A DNA stretch of 21,188 nucleotides from a bacterium (lineage in GTDB: Bacteria > UBP15 > UBA6099 > JAJRTR01), in the NCBI GenBank assembly GCA_024278215.1, contig JAJRTR010000084.1, forward strand, positions 1-21,188. Direction: 5' to 3'. This document shows positions 14,035 through 21,061 of the stretch, piece after piece; position 1 is the first letter of the stretch, and every line of letters begins with the position of its first letter. The notes beneath the pieces are model-generated. The model did no database searches, was not told the origin of the DNA, and worked only from the letters and a program-made list of their open reading frames with translations. The position numbers were made by a program, and so were the translations under genes.

Positions 14035-16513
14035 AAGAATAGCATTCACATTATTGTGGCTGGTGCTGTATATCGGCGTATGCTATGGTTTGAGCCTGAG
14101 CGGATTTTTTGTGTTCTGGCAGGCGGCCATACTCATGCTGCCTTTCGCGGTGCTCGCTGTGGGGCTTTCGTGGACAGGTTCCAGACCTGATTTCAGTCTC
14201 CCGCCGCCCGGTGTGTCCGAACCCATAGAAGATATTGCGAACCCATCGAGAAAAGTTATCTGGCTCAACGGTCTCTGGGAATTCTGCACGGCAAAAGATA
14301 ATCGTATGCACAGGATAGAGATACCCCGACCGTGGAACACGATCAAAGGGTTGGAGTATTATGCGGGCGAGGGACGCTACAGGCGTCTTTTTTCGGTGCC
14401 GGAAGGCTGGAACCGGGGCTGTATATTTCTTAATTTTCGTGGAGTCAATTACCGCGCGGTTGTCTCGATAGACGGTCGGCAGGTCGGCGCTCACGAAGGC
14501 GGCTTCACTCCTTTCAGCATCGATATTACAGACCGTATCCCCGACAGCCGCGAGCGGGAAATCGAAGTTATTGTCGATAATTCATTTACCGAATCGACAG
14601 TCCCTAATGTGGCCGGGTGGAACAATGACGGCGGCATACTACGAGAAGTCTATCTCGAGACCCGCAACGAGGTACACATTGAAGATACCTACATCTATTC
14701 GCGGCCCGACCTGAAGGGGCGGGCGGAAGTTGCGCTGATAATAAAAATCCACAACCCGGAGTTGAAAGCCAGGGATTACAGGATCGAAATTGTGTCGCCC
14801 CAGGGCGCGGTGGTCCATACGCACAGGATAGAAGGCTGGACGATGCAGACGCTGCAGCACCGGTTGCAGTTGAACTTCGCTTCGCTGTGGAGCCCGGACT
14901 CGCCGCTGCTGTACAGTTGCCGGATATCCGTCGAAGAAGAAAACGGGGACATATACGAGCAGAGTTTCGGAATCCGCACGCTTGAATTTGCAGAGAAGGG
15001 GCTCGAGCTCAATGGGAATCCGATCAGAATTCGTGGAACAAACCGGATAGAGGAATCGCCGTTGCTGGGAAGAACACAATCCCTGGAGTTGATAAAGAGA
15101 GACATCGAAAAGATAAAGGAGGCGGGTTTCAACACAGTGCGTCTGGGAGCGTTCGCGGTGCATCCGAAAACACTGGAGTTGTGCGACCGAATGGGACTGC
15201 TTGTGCTGGAGGAACTACCGGCGTGGCACACGCTTGTGCTAGACCTTGGCGACCCCGGCTATCAGCAGGCGGCCGAGACGCAGCTGCGGGAGATGATCAC
15301 GCGCGACAGGAACCACGCATGTATCGCGATGTGGGGTCTGGGCAACAGCATGGAGGGCGGAGCGAGCGAGACGAGATGGTTTGTGGAAAGGTTGTCGGGG
15401 CTGGCGCGAGGGCTTGACGACAGGCTTGTGTATGTTGCCACGTATGATTATCGCAACGCGCACTATGAAGACCTTGTCGACTGCCTTGTGGTGAATATGT
15501 CGGGCAGTTCGGTCGAGGAGTTGAAAAAAGAAGTCGATGCGGCAGGTTTTGATTCGTCGACCCTGCTGTGGCACAAGGGAGTGGCAGCGCACCGGCCAAA
15601 GGGTTTGCGGTATCCGTCTGTGTCCGGCTCGCAGGAGCAGCAGGCGGCGTTTGTTCAGGATTTTGTCGATGCGTTTGATGACAACGAGCAAATATCGGGC
15701 TGGTTGCAGGGTTACCTCAGCGACTACAGGGACCCCGGCAACTTCGCCGGTGCCACGCCGTTCGTAGCGCACACCGGCTTCATGCGCCGCGACCGCAGCG
15801 AAAAGCTGGCATATCGCGTAATAAAGAAAAGGCTCACCGAGGGGATCAGAACAGAGATCCCAATCCGCGACAGGTTTGTGCCGATCACGTCATTCTCAAA
15901 AGCGCTCGCGATAATTTTTTCTATTGTTGTGATTTTCTTTTTTCTGTCGAATCCGGCTCTTTTCTCGAAGCTGGCATATAACCCGCCGGGTTTCACAGCG
16001 GTATTTCCGGCCGCGTGGCGGGTGCTGCTTGTCGTCACGCTTCTGTCTTCCATTTCAATCGCCGTAATAATAAACCGTTATTTCCAGAGTGTGCCTTCGC
16101 GCGTGTACGGATCAATCGACATGTCGTTTTTTATCCTCATTTCCATCGTTTTCAGGAATGAATTCACTCTTTTTCTCTGCACATACTTCGCTATCATCCA
16201 TCTGTGGATATTCGCAACGACACTGACAGCTTTTGTCTTACCCGACACCAGCTTCATCGAGTTGATGAACCTCACGGCGGCAATGTCTCTGCCCGAACTG
16301 CTGTTTGTAATATCCGCTTTCCTGCGAGTTCCGTTCAGGTACATAACAATCCCGTTCAATATATGGAAAATGACACTTGCCTACATAGCGCTGGGGCCTG
16401 TCGGAGCGCTGGTATATATTTTAGTTGCACCGTTTATCTTCATTGCCGCGCCGCTTACCGCCTTCGAGATGAAGTTCCACATCCTCCGCTATCTGCGCCG
16501 TCATATCAAGTGA
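14024..16513 (+). CDS. Membrane-embedded GH2-family homologue lacking catalytic glutamates
   Basis: This 829-aa protein (TTG start with GGGA just upstream, overlapping the previous gene by 11 bp) begins with two hydrophobic helices (~6-50). It then carries a full glycoside hydrolase family 2 layout: sugar-binding jelly roll (VSIDGRQVGAHEGGFTPFSI, WNNDGGILREVYL), Ig-like domain, and TIM barrel (IRIRGTNRIEESPLLGR, LIKRDIEKIKEAGFNTVRLG, LVLEELPAW). Where GH2 enzymes have the acid/base Glu (W-x-x-GNE), this reads MWGLGNSMEGG, Ser at ~442. Where the nucleophile Glu is expected, the sequence is LLWHKGVA. So hydrolysis is unlikely. Six or seven transmembrane helices follow (~625-815), and the tail ends RYLRRHIK. 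It is probably a membrane carbohydrate-binding or sensing protein. Which side the GH2 part faces is unclear: an even number of N-terminal helices after MTSRR suggests the cytoplasm. Confidence 0.82.
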   Translation: MTSRRIAFTLLWLVLYIGVCYGLSLSGFFVFWQAAILMLPFAVLAVGLSWTGSRPDFSLPPPGVSEPIEDIANPSRKVIWLNGLWEFCTAKDNRMHRIEIPRPWNTIKGLEYYAGEGRYRRLFSVPEGWNRGCIFLNFRGVNYRAVVSIDGRQVGAHEGGFTPFSIDITDRIPDSREREIEVIVDNSFTESTVPNVAGWNNDGGILREVYLETRNEVHIEDTYIYSRPDLKGRAEVALIIKIHNPELKARDYRIEIVSPQGAVVHTHRIEGWTMQTLQHRLQLNFASLWSPDSPLLYSCRISVEEENGDIYEQSFGIRTLEFAEKGLELNGNPIRIRGTNRIEESPLLGRTQSLELIKRDIEKIKEAGFNTVRLGAFAVHPKTLELCDRMGLLVLEELPAWHTLVLDLGDPGYQQAAETQLREMITRDRNHACIAMWGLGNSMEGGASETRWFVERLSGLARGLDDRLVYVATYDYRNAHYEDLVDCLVVNMSGSSVEELKKEVDAAGFDSSTLLWHKGVAAHRPKGLRYPSVSGSQEQQAAFVQDFVDAFDDNEQISGWLQGYLSDYRDPGNFAGATPFVAHTGFMRRDRSEKLAYRVIKKRLTEGIRTEIPIRDRFVPITSFSKALAIIFSIVVIFFFLSNPALFSKLAYNPPGFTAVFPAAWRVLLVVTLLSSISIAVIINRYFQSVPSRVYGSIDMSFFILISIVFRNEFTLFLCTYFAIIHLWIFATTLTAFVLPDTSFIELMNLTAAMSLPELLFVISAFLRVPFRYITIPFNIWKMTLAYIALGPVGALVYILVAPFIFIAAPLTAFEMKFHILRYLRRHIK

Positions 16514-16580
16514 TCGGACCGCGACTTATGCGATTTGAAGTTTTCATAAAAGTTATATCCGACAGACGACCGGATGTTAT

Positions 16581-16627
16581 CCCGGATTGGTGAAATATGC
16601 GGGTTATACGGGCAATCGCTTGATTGC
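16581..16627. repeat. Palindromic 23-bp motif, copy 2, with an adjacent hairpin
   Basis: CCCGGAT, loop TGGTGAAAT and ATGCGGG at 16581-16603 match the copy at 9059-9081 at 22 of 23 positions. Eight bases on, GCAATC and GATTGC (16612-16627) form a perfect 6-bp stem with a GCTT loop, without a T-run. The bases from 16628 to 16743 show no gene or other structure. Confidence 0.5.
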
Positions 16628-16739
16628 GAAAAAGGGACACGGCAAAATGGTTGGACAAATATTACATTCTGCTCTGTTTATTAAATGCGATTGATTTAAT
16701 AGAACTTTGCTCCTATTATTGGAGTTAAACATTTCATTT

Positions 16740-16923
16740 AAAGGAGCCAATTGCAAATTATGTTCGTAGCGAGGTCGAGCGAAATTGTTCAGAGCAAGGC
16801 GGAGGCATAAAATCCTCGCAGGCGTACTTGTAGAGTACGTCGAGATGATTTTGTGCCGACAACGCGGCAATGGACAATAGCAGCCGACCGCAGCAGAATC
16901 AGAATTTTGCAATTGGTTCAAGG
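16740..16923 (-). mobile_element. MITE copy C (176 bp), reverse orientation
   Basis: The element at 16744-16919 matches copies A and B as their reverse complement. One end is intact (GAGCCAATTGCAAATT, one A short); the other has GGTTC instead of GGCTC. Flanks are AAAG and AAGG, an imperfect 4-bp target duplication. It therefore looks older than A and B. It ends 42 bp before the PilZ-receiver gene. Confidence 0.88.
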
Positions 16924-16961
16924 GATTAAGACATATTTACATAAACAGAGGTGCCGCAGGG

Positions 16962-17726
16962 ATGACAGATAAGAGAGAGTATCCGCGATACGAGATGAAG
17001 GGCAAGGTCAGGTTCAGAGTGCCCGAACAGATGGACATCAGCATGGCGAGTATAAAGAACATAAGCGGCGGTGGGCTATGCCTGCTGACGGAGCCGAAAG
17101 TGAAGGCAGGCCAGAAGCTGTCGCTGGAATTCGGGCTTCCCGGCGATGTGAAGCCGATACTCGGTGTCGGCAAGGTATGCTGGGTGGAAGAGTTGGATTA
17201 TCCGCTGGGCCGCTTCAACTTCCGTGTCGGAATCGAGTTTGTCAAAATCGACGAAGAACGACAGGCCAGAATAGACAAATTCGTCGTCAACTGCCTGAAG
17301 AGCCAGATAAAAGAAGAAGTGGGCCGAAAAGAAGGCGAAAGAATACCCGACTCGGATAAGATCACAATCCTGGCGATCGACGACGACAAGGTAACTCTCA
17401 AACTGATAAAGGATGTATTCAAAGACGAGTTCAATGTGATTGTCGCTACCAGCGGACACATGGGTCTGGAAAAAGCCCGCGAACTCGACCCCGACATTAT
17501 TCTACTCGACATCATCATGCCGGATATGGACGGTTTCTCGACCCTCATGCTCCTGAAGGATTTTCCCGAGACGGCGAAGATTCCCGTCATTATGCTTTCA
17601 GTGGTACGGGAAAAAACAAAAGTTTTCCAGGCGATCCAACACGGAGCGAACGATTTCATGATCAAACCGTTCACATCTGAAACTATCATTAAAAAAATCA
17701 AGAAATACAAAAAGAAGAAAAACTGA
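16962..17726 (+). CDS. PilZ domain-response regulator receiver fusion
   Basis: This 254-aa cytoplasmic signalling protein joins a cyclic-di-GMP-binding PilZ domain to a phosphoacceptor receiver domain. PilZ motifs are R5-x-x-x-R9 (KREYPRYE) and N33-x-S35-x-x-G38 (NISGGG), the usual ligand contacts. The receiver at ~133-250 has the acidic triad region AIDDDK (140-142), phospho-Asp 183 in LLDIIMPDMDG, Ser 213 in IMLSV and Lys 235 in IKPF, so it should be phosphorylatable. A Lys-rich tail closes it. GAGGTG lies 8 nt before the ATG. No output domain is present, so it probably acts by protein contact, for example on motility or surface processes. The partner kinase is not in the window. MITE copy C sits just upstream, and a terminator follows. 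Confidence 0.93.
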   Translation: MTDKREYPRYEMKGKVRFRVPEQMDISMASIKNISGGGLCLLTEPKVKAGQKLSLEFGLPGDVKPILGVGKVCWVEELDYPLGRFNFRVGIEFVKIDEERQARIDKFVVNCLKSQIKEEVGRKEGERIPDSDKITILAIDDDKVTLKLIKDVFKDEFNVIVATSGHMGLEKARELDPDIILLDIIMPDMDGFSTLMLLKDFPETAKIPVIMLSVVREKTKVFQAIQHGANDFMIKPFTSETIIKKIKKYKKKKN

Positions 17727-17753
17727 ATAGCCGGTTGAGCAATGATGATAAGG

Positions 17754-17777
17754 TGAAAGCCGGAGCTTTCAGTTTTT
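17754..17777 (+). terminator. Rho-independent terminator of the PilZ-receiver gene
   Basis: TGAAAGC (17754-17760), loop CGGA and GCTTTCA (17765-17771) form a 7-bp stem followed by GTTTTT, 28 bp after the stop codon. Confidence 0.85.
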
Positions 17778-18085
17778 GCGTTCCCAAAGTGGACCCTGTG
17801 AACAATGGAAATAGTTCTACTTCGTTTCAAGGATTATAAATGTCGCAATTGGCTCTATTTACTTAAACTTGTGCGTTTTTCGATATTATGTGAGAATTTC
17901 GGGGACATGACTGGAATTTGTCCTGTAATTCCGGATCGTGTCAAATTTGAAAGTTTTGTTGTCGCTGTGACACGGTTACAGGCTTATGGCTAACGCTGTT
18001 TCCTTAGTGTGGACTATCATAAATGTGGTCGGCACGATTTTTGATAGCTATACATTTCAACATATTAAGCGGGAGGAACAGAAAA
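17778..18085. other. Spacer without a gene; possible MITE end relic
   Basis: No convincing gene is present. GCAATTGGCTC at 17845-17855 equals the outer 11 bases of the MITE terminal repeat, with nothing else of the element around it. It may be a relic or chance. No clear promoter for ddl was identified in the stretch before 18086. Confidence 0.3.
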
Positions 18086-19036
18086 ATGGGAAAGCCGTTT
18101 TCAGGAAAACGAATCGGTGTGCTGATGGGTGGAAAATCAGGTGAGCGGGAAGTATCGCTGAGATCGGGCGCGGGCGTGCTGAACTCGCTGAAGAAGCAGG
18201 GTTATGACGCGGTGGGTATAGACGCAGTCGGAGATGTTGACAAAAAGCTACGGGCCGAAGGTGTCGAAGTCGCTTTTCTCGCGTTGCACGGGCCGGGCGG
18301 CGAGGACGGAAAGATACAGGGGCTGCTCGAAACGCTCGAAATCCCTTATACAGGTTCGGGAGTCACAGCGAGTGCGCTGGCGATGGATAAGGAACTGACG
18401 AAACTGGTTCTCGCCCACAACGGGCTGCCTTTCCCGGCAACGGCATATCTTGAAAACACACGTGATATAGACATGCAGTGTGAAAATATCCTGAAAAATG
18501 TCGGTCTGCCGGTTTTTCTGAAACCCACTTCTGAAGGTTCCAGCCTGGGTTGCGCAATCGTGAAAGAAGAAAGAGAACTCAGGCAGCAGGTAAAAGAACT
18601 TCTGGCGAGATTCCCCCGTATGCTTGCCGAGCAATATATAAAAGGCGTCGAGTTGACGGTCGGCGTAATAGGGTCGGGCGACGGCCTGAGGGGGCTGCCC
18701 GTGCTGGAACTTGTACCGAAAAATGAGTTTTATGACTATGAAGCAAAATATACGGAAGGCCTGACCGAACTGATATGCCCGGCGCGCATCTCGGACGAGA
18801 CACGCGATAAAGTGCAGGCGCTCGCCCTCGAGGCACACAGTGCACTGGGGTGCAGCGGAGTGTCGCGCGTCGATTTTATTGTGGACGCCGAGCCCGGCGA
18901 CGCCGTTATTCTGGAAGTCAACACAATCCCCGGCATGACCGTCACCAGCGACCTGCCGCGAGAAGCCATCGCCGAGGGCGGCAGCTACGACTCACTCGTA
19001 CTGGAGATACTCGCGTCGGCGGCACTGGGGAAATAG
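18086..19036 (+). CDS. ddl: D-alanine--D-alanine ligase
   Basis: Ddl joins two D-Ala with ATP in the cytoplasm to make the dipeptide added to UDP-MurNAc-tripeptide in peptidoglycan synthesis. The start at ATG 18086 (316 aa) is set by GGGAGG about 9 nt upstream; 21 in-frame residues further upstream are not family-like. Motifs are GGKSGEREVSLRSG (~13-26), HGPGGEDGKIQGLLE (~68-82), KPTSEGSSLG, the omega-loop tyrosine in FYDYEAKYTEG (Tyr, as in D-Ala ligases, not the His of VanA-type D-Ala-D-Lac ligases), and EVNTIPGMT near the C-terminus. All ATP-grasp ligands seem intact. It stands apart from mur/fts genes, 105 bp before the vapBC pair. Confidence 0.96.
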   Translation: MGKPFSGKRIGVLMGGKSGEREVSLRSGAGVLNSLKKQGYDAVGIDAVGDVDKKLRAEGVEVAFLALHGPGGEDGKIQGLLETLEIPYTGSGVTASALAMDKELTKLVLAHNGLPFPATAYLENTRDIDMQCENILKNVGLPVFLKPTSEGSSLGCAIVKEERELRQQVKELLARFPRMLAEQYIKGVELTVGVIGSGDGLRGLPVLELVPKNEFYDYEAKYTEGLTELICPARISDETRDKVQALALEAHSALGCSGVSRVDFIVDAEPGDAVILEVNTIPGMTVTSDLPREAIAEGGSYDSLVLEILASAALGK

Positions 19037-19061
19037 AGGAAACCCTTAGTTTTTTCATACA

Positions 19062-19087
19062 GCGAGCCGATTGCCCTGTTGGCTCGC
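19062..19087. other. Hairpin between ddl and vapB
   Basis: GCGAGCC (19062-19068) and GGCTCGC (19081-19087) form a perfect 7-bp stem with a 12-nt loop. A T-run (TTTTTT) lies before, not after it, so it is not a standard terminator for ddl. It might slow read-through. Confidence 0.35.
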
Positions 19088-19132
19088 GCATAGATACAGG
19101 CATATGATATAAGAGCATATAATATATGGAGG
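19079..19132 (+). promoter_or_regulatory. Candidate vapBC promoter and operator
   Basis: A possible -35 TTGGCT (19079-19084), an 18-bp spacer and TATGAT (19103-19108) precede the antitoxin gene. CATATNATAT occurs twice as a direct repeat (19101-19110 and 19116-19125), suiting a dimeric VapB operator. GGAGG at 19128-19132 is the ribosome site. Confidence 0.4.
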
Positions 19133-19141
19133 TTGATGCGC

Positions 19142-19345
19142 GTGAGAACAACAATCGATCTGCCTGAAGACCTTCTAAAAGAGGCTATGGAAGTGACGGG
19201 CGCTAAAACAATAACCATGACGATCTGCCTGGCCCTCCAGGAATTGATCAGGAAAAAAAGAATGATGAAAATCCTCGACTACAGGGGAAAGATCGATCTT
19301 GATCTGGACACTGTTAAGATCAGAAATGAGCGTGCAGTACGATGA
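19142..19345 (+). CDS. vapB: VapB-type antitoxin
   Basis: This 67-aa protein matches VapB antitoxins of the MRTTI type: an N-terminal ribbon-helix-helix (RTTIDLPEDLLKEAMEVTG, then AKTITMTICLALQELIRKKR) that binds the operon's operator, and a C-terminal toxin-binding tail (ILDYRGKIDLDLD). GTG 19142 is preferred because GGAGG sits 9 nt upstream and the family begins there; ATG 19136 is only 3 nt from that site and would add two residues. The stop overlaps the toxin start (ATGA), so the genes are translationally coupled. Confidence 0.88.
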   Translation: MRTTIDLPEDLLKEAMEVTGAKTITMTICLALQELIRKKRMMKILDYRGKIDLDLDTVKIRNERAVR

Positions 19346-19734
19346 TGCCGGTTTTGATCGATACATCGGCATGGGTTTCATATTTTCGGGAAAAGGACAG
19401 TACCGAGGGAGAAATAATAGACGGTCTTATAGAAGATACGGCAGTATGCACCACGGGTATTGTGGTCGCCAAACTTGTTGCCGGAGCGAAGAACAACAGG
19501 GATAAATCAAAACTCGAAAAGATTCTCCGTACTCTTCCGTTTCTTAATATTACGGAACCGTTATGGTGGAAGGCTGTGGAATATCGCTGGAAAATAAGAC
19601 TCGACGGATTTACAGACGGATTGCCTGACACTATTATTTCCGCCGCCGCCATCCATTTCGGCGCGCAACTCTTTACCCTCGACAGTCACTTCGACCATAT
19701 TGCCGAGTTTATACCTCTTGATTTATTCAAATAA
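19342..19734 (+). CDS. vapC: VapC-type PIN-domain toxin with altered active site
   Basis: This 130-aa PIN-domain protein is the toxin of the pair; VapC toxins are Mg-dependent RNases that usually cut tRNA or rRNA. Three acidic positions are kept: Asp7 in LIDTSAW, Asp96 in PDTIISAAA and Asp114 in FTLDSHF. The Glu normally found in the VVAELL-type segment is Lys44 here (IVVAKLVAG), codon AAA at 19471-19473; one G-to-A change from GAA would explain it. The ORF is otherwise full-length and intact. Activity may be lost or reduced. The start could also be the next ATG (19345). Confidence 0.92.
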   Translation: MMPVLIDTSAWVSYFREKDSTEGEIIDGLIEDTAVCTTGIVVAKLVAGAKNNRDKSKLEKILRTLPFLNITEPLWWKAVEYRWKIRLDGFTDGLPDTIISAAAIHFGAQLFTLDSHFDHIAEFIPLDLFK

Positions 19735-19795
19735 CGCCTTGGAAAACATTTCCTTCACAGGATGACAGACGGTGGCCGAGGAAACGGTTCATGTT

Positions 19796-20944
19796 TCATG
19801 TATGGAAAGAGAACTCGAGTCTGCCGGAGGCGAGGGCGAGGGCGAAGAGGAAGTAGAAGTCGGCGAAGACGCAGGAGCAGTCGACGTCGATTTTCGCGGG
19901 TTTGTGGAAGCAGACATGAGCGATAAGGCCGGGCTCGGATTCGGGTACGAGGCAGTTGCCGATCAGCGCCCGGAGCCATTTGTCGGCGTGTGATATGTAT
20001 TTTTCTTCATCCAGCATAAGCAATGCGTGAGTAACGATAGCGAGTGCGGAAGAGTCGCGTGGTTCCTTCTGCCATTCGTACTTTGCGCGCTCGGTTATAT
20101 CGAGGTCCCACAGTGGAATATTATCGTCGGGCAGGTGGTCGGAGAAATAGGTGAGGGTGAGGTCGAGTTGCTGTTTGTAATTGGGTTCGCCGGTGAAAAA
20201 ATAAGCGTAGGCCAGCCCGGAAACAGCCCATGCCTGACCGCGTGCCCATGCGGAGTCCGGGGCGCGGCCCTGCCATGTTTCTATTTTCATCATCTCCCGT
20301 TTGTCAATGTGGAAGTCGCCGATGTGGCAGGTGGAGCCGTCGCTGCGGACGAGATGCTCGATTGTCGTGTCGACGTGATTGCGCGCTGCTTTTTCGAGTA
20401 TCTGGTTGTTGGTCGATTGTGCGGCCCACCAGAGAAGCGGCAGGTTCATCATCGTGTCGATTGCGATGACGCGGTCAAGAGGTTCGCGCCTGAAGATCGT
20501 CATACAGCGGTAAAAAGGAGAGTAGCAACCGAAAAGGCCCGCCGCCGCTTCCATAGCCGTCCCGGCAAGCTCGATGTCGTCTGTCAACTCCGCGCCCAGG
20601 GCTGCCGAAGGAAAGAAAAGGAAACCGAGGTCGTGGATACCCTCTTTTTTTGCGCGGGGGCTTAATTCCGCAAACCATTTTCGGCCCCAGTCGAGAAAGT
20701 CCTTCTCCCCGGTGAGTTTGTATGCGAGGAATAACATGCCGACCCAGAAACCGCCGGTCCAGTAGCCGTCGATCAGTTTTTTCCATTCTTCCTCGCCGGA
20801 TGTGGACCAGGTTCCGCCGGACGCGCTGTGCGGGAAACGTGGGAAATCGTCCTGCAATTCGATGGCAGTGGCGCGGATTTTCCGGATACAGGAATCAAGA
20901 ACTTTATTATATTCTTTTTTGTGTTCGGTTGTCGGCAAAGACAT
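19796..20944 (-). CDS. GH88-family unsaturated glucuronyl hydrolase
   Basis: This 382-aa (alpha/alpha)6-barrel enzyme would remove delta-4,5-unsaturated uronic acid from the non-reducing end of oligosaccharides left by polysaccharide lyases. GH88 acts by hydrating the double bond. The two expected catalytic aspartates are visible: Asp105 in GIHDLGFLF and Asp163 in AIDTMMNLPLLWW. Other family landmarks are YWTGGFWVGM (~61-70), ARGQAWAVSGLAYAY (~235) and RDSSALAIVTHALL. There is no signal peptide, so it is probably cytoplasmic and acts on imported oligosaccharides. A GAGGGA site lies very close to the ATG at 20944. It follows, on the same strand, the end of another gene (stop at 21053), probably in one operon for uronic-acid glycans. 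Which glycan cannot be told from sequence. Confidence 0.9.
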   Translation of the reverse strand: MSLPTTEHKKEYNKVLDSCIRKIRATAIELQDDFPRFPHSASGGTWSTSGEEEWKKLIDGYWTGGFWVGMLFLAYKLTGEKDFLDWGRKWFAELSPRAKKEGIHDLGFLFFPSAALGAELTDDIELAGTAMEAAAGLFGCYSPFYRCMTIFRREPLDRVIAIDTMMNLPLLWWAAQSTNNQILEKAARNHVDTTIEHLVRSDGSTCHIGDFHIDKREMMKIETWQGRAPDSAWARGQAWAVSGLAYAYFFTGEPNYKQQLDLTLTYFSDHLPDDNIPLWDLDITERAKYEWQKEPRDSSALAIVTHALLMLDEEKYISHADKWLRALIGNCLVPESEPGLIAHVCFHKPAKIDVDCSCVFADFYFLFALALASGRLEFSFHT

Positions 20945-21032
20945 TCCCTCAGAATCAATACATTGCCCTGTACATGCGTCCGTAAGAAGTGCGGCGAGTA
21001 ATAAAGTGTTACTTATTGCAAGTGGTTCCTTA

Positions 21033-21061
21033 TCTTTTCATTCTTCATCTTTTCATTCTTC
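21033..21061. repeat. Short 15-bp tandem repeat before the GH88 gene
   Basis: TCTTTTCATTCTTCA at 21033-21047 is followed at once by a second copy lacking the last base match (21048-21061). The second copy overlaps the stop codon of the upstream gene. Between this repeat and the GH88 start (20945-21032) nothing was recognised. Confidence 0.5.

Noticed and set aside
16604-16921. Minus-strand open frame of 105 codons before the PilZ-receiver gene
   Set aside because: Most of it lies inside MITE copy C; the other copies do not keep this frame as a gene.
17805-17993. 62-codon plus-strand open frame in the ddl upstream spacer
   Set aside because: Weak ribosome site, no recognisable domain, and it includes the MITE-end relic.
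18001-18085. ddl promoter candidates in the AT-rich leader
   Set aside because: No -35/-10 pair with acceptable match and spacing was found.
19062-19087. Intrinsic terminator of ddl
   Set aside because: The hairpin is not followed by a T-run; the T-run lies before it.
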